Below are positions 1 to 5,261 of a DNA stretch of 5,261 nt, piece after piece (the first letter of the stretch is position 1; each line of letters starts with the position of its first letter). The notes below the pieces were generated by a model, which saw only the letters and a program-made list of their open reading frames with translations, had not been told where the DNA came from and made no database searches. The position numbers were made by a program, and so were the translations under genes. Source of the stretch: an uncultured Ignavibacteriota bacterium (lineage in GTDB: Bacteria; Bacteroidota; Ignavibacteria; UBA10030; UBA8401); NCBI GenBank assembly GCA_903907305.1, contig CAIVNT010000424.1, positions 1 to 5,261 of the forward strand, given 5' to 3'.

Positions 1-588
1 CTGCTTTCCTGTGCATCCCACAAGATATACGGACCGAAGGGTGTCGGCGCATTATTTATCCGTTCGCGCAATCCTCGAGTAGCCGTCATTCCTCAGATGG
101 ACGGAGCGGGGCACGAACACGGAATCCGGTCAGGGACATTGAATGTTGCCGGCATCGTCGGATTCGGAAAAGCAGCACAACTCGCTGTCGCAGAAATGGA
201 TGATGAGAATGCGCGTCTTGTTCGTTTGCGTGATCTTCTGCAGTCCGAAATAATGAAAAATGATAATGTGACGGTGAACGGAGATCAGAATAATCGGCTG
301 CCGAATAATTTGAATGTGACATTCCACGGTATCAATTCCGACCGTCTGATGACGGAGATGAATGATGTTGCAGTCTCCGCAGGTTCCGCCTGCACATCCG
401 AAGAGATCGGCGATGTACAATATTCGCATGTGCTTCATGCGATCGGCTTGGATGCGGATGCGGGGATGTCGACAGTGCGTTACGGCCTTGGCCGGTTTAC
501 AACAGAAGCAGAAGTTCTATACGCAGCAAAAAAGATCCATTCCGCAATAGCTTCACTCAAAGAACATTCAATTACAGGCACAATATGA
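1..588 (+). CDS. Cysteine desulfurase, class I (IscS/NifS type), 3' part
   Basis: A PLP enzyme that converts L-cysteine to L-alanine and leaves a persulfide on its own cysteine, the sulfur source for Fe-S assembly. The gene is open from the first base in frame 1, so the N-terminal half lies upstream of the window. 195 codons are visible, about half of the usual 380-400 residue protein. Visible codon 8 is the PLP-binding lysine in SHKIYGPKGVG, the class I form of the motif. Next comes a GHEHGIRSGTLN segment, as in IscS/NifS. Codon 131 is the catalytic cysteine in SAGSACTSEE, followed by the usual C-terminal RYGLGRFTTEAE segment. It ends in TGA at 586-588, overlapping the next gene by 4 bases, so the two are probably translationally coupled. 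The family call is very secure. Whether it is best named iscS or nifS cannot be settled here, so no symbol is given. Confidence 0.95.
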   Translation: MLSCASHKIYGPKGVGALFIRSRNPRVAVIPQMDGAGHEHGIRSGTLNVAGIVGFGKAAQLAVAEMDDENARLVRLRDLLQSEIMKNDNVTVNGDQNNRLPNNLNVTFHGINSDRLMTEMNDVAVSAGSACTSEEIGDVQYSHVLHAIGLDADAGMSTVRYGLGRFTTEAEVLYAAKKIHSAIASLKEHSITGTI

Positions 589-878
589 ATATCAAGTTCA
601 AGAAGTCGCAATATATCATCGGCAACCAGGTCGAATTCTTAAATTATATGAAGAGTCACGCTCAACTGATCCACCTTTCGAATATCTTCTTCCGTGATCT
701 GCATTTCGCTGTGATGGGATTCCTGAAGATCAAAAAGGTGAAAGTGGGACAGACGGACGCAGAAACAGTGGCAAGAGAAGTTGCACTGCATTTTGAAAAA
801 AGGAATATCCTGAAGAAACTGAATATGCAGACCTGGATGCTGAATTACCCCGATTATGCCATTAAAAAAGCCAGTTAA
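585..878 (+). CDS. Small basic protein of unknown function, coupled to the cysteine desulfurase
   Basis: I do not recognise this 97-residue protein. It starts at the ATG inside the ATGA junction with the desulfurase stop, and a weak AGG at 576-578 lies 6 bases upstream. It has 13 Lys and 3 Arg against about 7 acidic residues, so it is strongly basic. It has no cysteine, which argues against a scaffold, sulfur acceptor or cluster ligand role. There is no signal peptide and no hydrophobic run long enough for a membrane span. Aromatic and amphipathic segments around residues 15-48 and 58-80 look mostly helical, with a lysine-rich stretch (LKIKKVKV) between them. The C-terminal part contains a WMLNYPDY motif. 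Codon use resembles its neighbours, and it sits between a desulfurase and an A-type carrier, so an accessory role in Fe-S assembly (for example a desulfurase partner) is a reasonable inference from position only. That it is a real gene is supported by the 4-base overlap and by a 20-base gap to the next start. Confidence 0.8.
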   Translation: MNIKFKKSQYIIGNQVEFLNYMKSHAQLIHLSNIFFRDLHFAVMGFLKIKKVKVGQTDAETVAREVALHFEKRNILKKLNMQTWMLNYPDYAIKKAS

Positions 879-884
879 ATTAAT

Positions 885-890
885 AAGGAG
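885..890 (+). promoter_or_regulatory. Shine-Dalgarno site of the A-type carrier gene
   Basis: AAGGAG lies 8 bases before the ATG at 899. It is the strongest ribosome binding site in the window and fixes the start of the A-type carrier gene. Confidence 0.8.
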
Positions 891-898
891 CCAAAACA

Positions 899-1270
899 AT
901 GTCTGAAGTAATGACGCAAGAAGCACCGACATCATTGGATGAAGATATCATCCTGACCGAACGCGCTGCACAGGAAGTATTCACGATCAAACAGACCAAC
1001 AGCATTCCCGAAACGCACCTGCTGCGTCTTGGAGTGAAAGGGGGTGGCTGCTCAGGATTGTCGTACGTTCTGGCTTTCGACGATGTGGTAAAAGAGAAAG
1101 ATATCATACTTGAAAAACACGGTGTGAAGATCCTCGTCGATCAGAAGAGCATGTTCTATCTTTCCGGCACAACGCTGGACTTTACCGATGGACTGAACGG
1201 ACGCGGTTTCGTGTTTAACAACCCCCAGGCAGCAAAAACCTGCGGATGCGGCAGTTCGTTCGGTGTATAA
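899..1270 (+). CDS. A-type Fe-S carrier protein (SufA/IscA/HesB family)
   Basis: A cytosolic carrier that, in this family, binds a [2Fe-2S] or [4Fe-4S] cluster through three conserved cysteines and passes it to target apoproteins. The 123-residue length is normal for SufA/ErpA-like members. All three cysteines are present: Cys51 in KGGGCSG, and Cys115 and Cys117 in the C-terminal TCGCGSSF motif. The intervening FDDVV, ILVDQKS and LDFTDGLNGRGFVFNNPQA segments match the family fold. The first 15 or so residues are a variable, acidic extension. The start is supported by the AAGGAG 8 bases upstream. The gene lies 20 bases after the small basic protein gene and upstream of sufB, so it belongs to the SUF pathway by context. 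SufA, IscA and ErpA are not reliably separated by sequence alone, so the symbol is left open. Confidence 0.95.
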   Translation: MSEVMTQEAPTSLDEDIILTERAAQEVFTIKQTNSIPETHLLRLGVKGGGCSGLSYVLAFDDVVKEKDIILEKHGVKILVDQKSMFYLSGTTLDFTDGLNGRGFVFNNPQAAKTCGCGSSFGV

Positions 1271-1281
1271 ATAATTTTGTA

Positions 1282-1303
1282 GGACAAGCATTCTTGCTTG
1301 TCC
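1282..1303 (+). repeat. Perfect 9-bp inverted repeat (hairpin) before sufB
   Basis: GGACAAGCA (1282-1290) and TGCTTGTCC (1295-1303) are exact reverse complements around a TTCT loop. The stem is followed by a run of nine A (1308-1316), not by T, so it is not a classical intrinsic terminator on the + strand. On the - strand the T-run would precede the stem, which is also wrong for a terminator. It sits in the 66-base gap between the A-type carrier and sufB. It could be an mRNA-processing or stabilising hairpin separating the two halves of the operon, or one copy of a dispersed palindromic (REP-like) repeat. No second copy lies in this window. Confidence 0.8.
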
Positions 1304-1336
1304 GCTGAAAAAAAAATCCAATGGAAAGCATGTTAA

Positions 1337-2773
1337 ATGTCAGAAACAATTGAAGAATTAGTATCGCAGGAATATAAATACGGATTCACAACGAACATCG
1401 AAACCGACACGATCCCACCCGGATTGAGCGAAGATGTTGTCCGTTTGATCTCAAAGAAAAAGAATGAGCCGGAATGGCTCACGGATTGGCGTCTGAAAGC
1501 ATACCGCACGTGGCTGACGATGGAAGAACCCCGCTGGCCGAATCTGAAATACGCGAAGATCGATTATCAATCCGTCAGTTATTACTCTGCCCCAAAAGAA
1601 ATGAAGAAGTTCAACAGTCTCGATGAGATCGATCCGATCCTTCTGGAAACATACGAGAAGCTCGGCATCTCCTTGACGGAGCAGAAGCGTTTGAGCGGTG
1701 TTGCCGTGGACGCGGTATTCGATTCGGTCTCTGTCGCGACAACATTCAAAGAAACATTGAAAGAGAAAGGGATCATCTTCTGCTCATTCTCTGAAGCAGT
1801 GCATGAACATCCCGAGCTTGTCAAAAAATATCTCGGCTCCGTCGTCCCCTCTGCGGATAATTATTTTGCCGCTTTGAACTCTGCTGTATTCAGCGACGGA
1901 TCGTTCTGCTACATTCCAAAAGGTGTCCGCTGTCCGATGGAACTTTCCACGTATTTCCGTATCAATGCTTCCAATACCGGTCAGTTCGAACGGACGCTGA
2001 TCGTTGCGGATGAAGGTGCATACGTCAGTTATCTTGAAGGCTGCACTGCTCCGATGCGCGATGAGCATCAGCTGCACGCCGCAGTTGTTGAACTGGTGGC
2101 GATGGACAATGCCGAAGTGAAATACTCCACAGTCCAGAACTGGTATGCCGGTGATAAAGACGGTAAAGGGGGTATCTATAATTTTGTGACGAAGCGCGGG
2201 AAATGCGCCGGCGTGAATTCCAAAATATCGTGGACGCAGGTTGAGACCGGTTCTGCCATCACGTGGAAATATCCCTCCGTCATTCTTCAGGGTGATAATT
2301 CGATCGGCGAGTTCTATTCTGTAGCCGTTGTGAACAACCGTCAGGATGCCGACACCGGAACAAAGATGCATCACATAGGAAAAAATACACGCAGTACGAT
2401 AGTCTCCAAAGGGATCTCCGCAGGCCGCGGCAACAATACCTACCGCGGTCTCGTCAGTATAGGAAAGAATGCAACGAACTCTCGTAATTACACGCAATGC
2501 GACTCGATGCTTATCGGGAACAAATGCAGCGCGAATACATTCCCCTACATAGAAGTAAGAAATTCTTCGTCAAGTGTTGAGCATGAAGCATCCACTTCCA
2601 AGATCGGTGAAGATCAGATATTCTATTGCAAGCAGCGCGGCATCAATACGGAGAATGCTATCTCCATGATCATCAACGGATTCGCAAAGGAAGTGTTCAA
2701 GAATCTGCCGATGGAATTTGCCGTGGAAGCGCAGAAGCTGCTGGGAATTTCACTTGAGGGAAGTGTCGGGTAA
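1337..2773 (+). CDS. sufB: SufB, scaffold subunit of the SufBCD Fe-S assembly complex
   Basis: SufB pairs with SufD and two SufC ATPases to form the SufBC2D scaffold on which nascent clusters are built in the cytosol. The 478 residues are close to the usual 470-495. The N-terminal helical part (about residues 1-110, with KYGFTTNIETDTIPPGLSE) is typical, followed by the right-handed beta-helix core. Cys236 lies in LEGCTAP, the motif whose cysteine is proposed in E. coli to receive sulfur. Cys388 in NYTQCDSMLIG and Glu417 in VEHEAS have the same 29-residue spacing as the E. coli SufB cluster-site residues Cys405 and Glu434, and the adjacent histidine (His416) is kept. The C-terminal helical segment (AISMIINGFAKEV) contacts SufC in known structures. 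The start at 1337 has a modest GGAAAG at 1323-1328 with 8-base spacing. No truncation or missing residue was seen. Confidence 0.98.
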   Translation: MSETIEELVSQEYKYGFTTNIETDTIPPGLSEDVVRLISKKKNEPEWLTDWRLKAYRTWLTMEEPRWPNLKYAKIDYQSVSYYSAPKEMKKFNSLDEIDPILLETYEKLGISLTEQKRLSGVAVDAVFDSVSVATTFKETLKEKGIIFCSFSEAVHEHPELVKKYLGSVVPSADNYFAALNSAVFSDGSFCYIPKGVRCPMELSTYFRINASNTGQFERTLIVADEGAYVSYLEGCTAPMRDEHQLHAAVVELVAMDNAEVKYSTVQNWYAGDKDGKGGIYNFVTKRGKCAGVNSKISWTQVETGSAITWKYPSVILQGDNSIGEFYSVAVVNNRQDADTGTKMHHIGKNTRSTIVSKGISAGRGNNTYRGLVSIGKNATNSRNYTQCDSMLIGNKCSANTFPYIEVRNSSSSVEHEASTSKIGEDQIFYCKQRGINTENAISMIINGFAKEVFKNLPMEFAVEAQKLLGISLEGSVG

Positions 2774-2853
2774 TGTCTCTGCTACGAAAGCACGAAGACA
2801 CAAATTTTAATAAAACATTGGCACACAAAAATAACTAAGACGAAAAGAGAATT
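2774..2853. repeat. sufB-sufC gap with a possible degenerate dispersed repeat
   Basis: This 80-base AT- and A-rich gap holds no gene. Positions 2784-2799 are two near-identical 8-base units (ACGAAAGC, ACGAAGAC), continuing as ACAAA. The core at 2782-2804 resembles the short intergenic 'acgaaggcacgaagacac'-like sequences I recall as widely dispersed in genomes of this general group; that resemblance is from memory and untested. No stem-loop plus T-run terminator is evident. sufC has only a weak purine-rich site (AAGAGA, 2845-2850), 3 bases before its ATG. Confidence 0.35.
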
Positions 2854-3612
<759 letters not shown>

Positions 3613-3613
3613 T

Positions 3614-3618
3614 GGGAG
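3614..3618 (+). promoter_or_regulatory. Shine-Dalgarno site that decides the sufD start
   Basis: GGGAG lies directly after the sufC stop and 8 bases before the ATG at 3627. This favours 3627 over the in-frame GTG at 3609 and ATG at 3612, which overlap the sufC stop and have no comparable site upstream. Confidence 0.65.
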
Positions 3619-3626
3619 AAAAGAGC

Positions 3627-4979
3627 ATGACACACGAAATGAACCATTATTTTACCGACTTCCAGAAGTTTCAGAACAACGGTGCGGCGAAGAGTCCTGC
3701 ATGGGTCAACGACCTGCGCAAATCTGCGCTTGCGGATTTTGAACAAAAAGGTTTTCCAACAACGAAGCAAGAGGATTGGAAATACACGAATGTTGCTCCG
3801 ATCGCGAAAGCACAGTTTGCGTATTCTTCCAAAGCAGGGATGGTGGATCCTGAATTTGTCCGTTCGCTTCTTGTGGAAGGGATTGACCAATTCGTCATCA
3901 CGTTCGTGAACGGACATTTGTCTCCTGAACATTCAACAATGGAAGGACTTCCTGCCGGAGTTGTCGTAAAGAATTTGATCGAAGCCTACATCACGCACAA
4001 CAATCTGGTGGAAGAACATCTGACGAAGTATGTTCAGTATCAGAAGAACACATTCACTGCGTTGAACACTGCATTTATCAACGATGGTGTTTTTGTCCAT
4101 GTCTCCGCCGGTGTGGAAGTGACAAAACCGATCGCGCTGCTGTTCATCTCCACTGTGAATAATGGGGAACAGACGGCATCGCACATCCGCAATCTGATCG
4201 TCGCGGAGGACGGAGCGATCGTCAACTTCCTCCACAATTTCGCATCCGTTGAAGGCGTGAATACGAATCTGACGAACGTTGTAACAGAGATCATCGCAAA
4301 AAAGAACAGTATCGTAGAATTGGTGAAAGTTCAGCGTGAGAGTGAATCCGCATTCCATGTGGAGAATCTTTATGTGCATCAGCACCGCGAGAGCAACGTG
4401 CATATTTTCTCGCTTGCCGTGGGCGGCGCTATCGCCCGTAATGATATGAGCGTGATCATCGATGGTGAATCGACCGAATGCAATCTGAATGGACTCTATA
4501 TCACCTCCGGTGAACAGCTGATCGATCATCACACCTTTATCCATCACATCCATCCGAACTGTCCGAGTCATGAACTGTTCAAAGGGATCCTGTTTGACAA
4601 ATCCAGAGCGGTATTCAACGGCAAAGTGTATGTCGAGCCGGAAGCACAGAAGACCGATTCCAAACAGACGAACCGTAATCTGCTGCTGTCGGACGATGCC
4701 ATCGTGGATACAAAACCGGAACTTGAGATCTTTGCGGATGATGTGAAGTGTACGCACGGTGCTGCTGTGGGCGGAATGAACGAGACCCATTCGTTCTATC
4801 TGAAGACGCGCGGTATCTCCGAAGGAAGTGCGCGCGGGATTCTTACGGTTGGTTTTGCAGCCGAAGCGACGCAGAAGATCAGACATGAGGCACTTCGCCG
4901 CCATGTTGATGGGATCGTTGTGGATCATTTACGGAAAAAGTTCGGGACAGGAAATCTTCCCGATATCGTTCACGGATAG
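3627..4979 (+). CDS. sufD: SufD, scaffold subunit of the SufBCD Fe-S assembly complex
   Basis: SufD is the SufB paralogue that completes the SufBC2D scaffold and is linked to iron acquisition and cluster formation at the SufB-SufD interface. From the preferred start it has 450 residues, slightly longer than the 423 of E. coli. The N-terminal domain shows the family's FPTTKQEDWKYTNVAPI segment. The beta-helix core includes NTAFINDGVFVHVSAGVEV and NRNLLLSDDAIVDTKPELEI. The conserved CTHGAAVG motif gives Cys375 and His377, matching the interface pair Cys358/His360 of E. coli SufD. The C-terminal helices (RHEALRRHVDGIV) are the SufC-contact region. In-frame starts at 3609 (GTG) and 3612 (ATG) would add 6 or 5 residues, and the ATG at 3639 would remove 4. 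The start at 3627 is chosen for its GGGAG site. The long open frame on the opposite strand over this gene has no protein-like features. Confidence 0.97.
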   Translation: MTHEMNHYFTDFQKFQNNGAAKSPAWVNDLRKSALADFEQKGFPTTKQEDWKYTNVAPIAKAQFAYSSKAGMVDPEFVRSLLVEGIDQFVITFVNGHLSPEHSTMEGLPAGVVVKNLIEAYITHNNLVEEHLTKYVQYQKNTFTALNTAFINDGVFVHVSAGVEVTKPIALLFISTVNNGEQTASHIRNLIVAEDGAIVNFLHNFASVEGVNTNLTNVVTEIIAKKNSIVELVKVQRESESAFHVENLYVHQHRESNVHIFSLAVGGAIARNDMSVIIDGESTECNLNGLYITSGEQLIDHHTFIHHIHPNCPSHELFKGILFDKSRAVFNGKVYVEPEAQKTDSKQTNRNLLLSDDAIVDTKPELEIFADDVKCTHGAAVGGMNETHSFYLKTRGISEGSARGILTVGFAAEATQKIRHEALRRHVDGIVVDHLRKKFGTGNLPDIVHG

Positions 4980-4991
4980 AATCGGGGGCGG

Positions 4992-5011
4992 GGCCGGTGA
5001 ACCAGCCGGCC
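4992..5011 (+). repeat. GC-rich hairpin in the sufD-sufS gap
   Basis: GGCCGG (4992-4997) and CCGGCC (5006-5011) are exact reverse complements around an 8-base loop, and GGC (4987-4989) with GCC (5013-5015) could extend the stem past a small bulge. No T-run follows, so it is not a standard terminator. It fills most of the 42 bases between sufD and sufS, ends about 10 bases before the sufS ATG, and occupies the place where a ribosome binding site would be. It could modulate sufS translation or be a small repeat insertion; neither is shown by the sequence alone. Confidence 0.6.
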
Positions 5012-5021
5012 TGCCAATCAT

Positions 5022-5261
5022 ATGACAGTCATTGAAAAAGAAATATCGTTTGATGTTGAAAAGATCCGAAAGGATTTCCCGATCCTCACTCAAACTGTGC
5101 ACGGGAAATCGCTCGTGTATCTGGACAACGCGGCAACAACTCAGAAGCCGAATTTTGTCCTCGATATTCAGAATGTCTATTATAAAGAACAGAACGCGAA
5201 TATCCATCGGGGTGTCCATAGACTGAGCGAACTCGCAACTTTCGAATATGAGAAAGCACGC
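5022..5261 (+). CDS. sufS: SufS, class II cysteine desulfurase, 5' part
   Basis: SufS is a PLP-dependent cysteine desulfurase that supplies persulfide sulfur to SufBCD, normally through SufE or SufU. The 80 codons visible run open to the window edge, about one fifth of the usual 400-410 residue protein. The N-terminus is diagnostic: KIRKDFPIL (14-22), then VYLDNAATTQKP (32-43), then NANIHRGVH (58-66) and LSELATFEYEKAR (68-80), the standard opening of SufS/CsdA-type enzymes and distinct from the class I desulfurase at the other end of the window. The PLP lysine and active cysteine lie beyond the window and cannot be checked. ATG 5022 is the only ATG start possible, because the frame is closed by TGA at 4998 upstream. 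No clear Shine-Dalgarno site precedes it. Confidence 0.95.
   Translation, partial: MTVIEKEISFDVEKIRKDFPILTQTVHGKSLVYLDNAATTQKPNFVLDIQNVYYKEQNANIHRGVHRLSELATFEYEKAR

Noticed and set aside
1282..1316. Intrinsic terminator after the A-type carrier gene
   Set aside because: The hairpin is followed by A, not T, on the coding strand, and the same-strand SUF genes continue directly downstream.
1321..1353. Ten-codon mini-ORF overlapping the sufB start, considered as a leader peptide
   Set aside because: It has no ribosome binding site of its own, carries no run of regulatory codons, and so short an ORF is expected by chance.
1784..2497. Open frame of 237 codons on the - strand opposite sufB
   Set aside because: It is antisense to conserved sufB core sequence with no independent support such as motifs or a ribosome binding site.
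3933..4928. Long open frame (331 codons) on the - strand opposite sufD
   Set aside because: It lies fully antisense to a confidently identified gene, and its translation has no recognisable domain and an odd composition rich in His, Ile and Arg. It is a codon-structure shadow.

Overview
The window is a stretch of bacterial genome of roughly 45-50% GC. It carries one iron-sulfur (Fe-S) cluster assembly locus with every gene on the + strand and almost no non-coding space. The order is: 3' part of a class I (IscS/NifS-type) cysteine desulfurase, a small basic protein of unknown function, an A-type (SufA/IscA/HesB) carrier, sufB, sufC, sufD, and the first 80 codons of a class II cysteine desulfurase, sufS. 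Both end genes are cut by the window edges. The protein style, the weak Shine-Dalgarno signals and a gene order of A-type carrier then sufBCDS fit a member of the Bacteroidota/Chlorobiota/Ignavibacteriota assemblage. That placement is an impression from sequence style and is of low confidence.

Layout. Positions 1-588 hold the desulfurase C-terminal part, including both the PLP-binding lysine and the active-site cysteine loop. Its stop overlaps the start of a 97-residue basic orphan protein (585-878) in an ATGA junction. The A-type carrier follows at 899-1270 behind the best ribosome binding site in the window. A 66-base gap with a perfect 9-bp hairpin (1282-1303) separates this first block from sufB (1337-2773). 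An 80-base gap, which looks like a degenerate dispersed repeat, separates sufB from sufC (2854-3612). sufD follows almost immediately (3627-4979), and a 42-base gap with a GC-rich hairpin leads into sufS (5022 onward).

How the parts work together. Desulfurases mobilise sulfur from cysteine as an enzyme-bound persulfide. The SufBC2D complex (SufB and SufD beta-helix proteins with the SufC ATPase) is the scaffold on which the cluster is built, and the A-type protein is expected to carry clusters to target enzymes. The catalytic residues visible in each gene are intact, so the locus should be functional. No U-type scaffold (IscU/SufU), SufE or Rrf2-family regulator is inside the window; such genes may lie just outside either edge.

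The most interesting items are the unrecognised small basic protein translationally coupled to the class I desulfurase, and the use of two different classes of desulfurase around a single SufBCD scaffold. The three longer intergenic gaps also each contain a different structured or repeat-like element. Nothing else suggests a wholly new system; the core is a conventional SUF locus.
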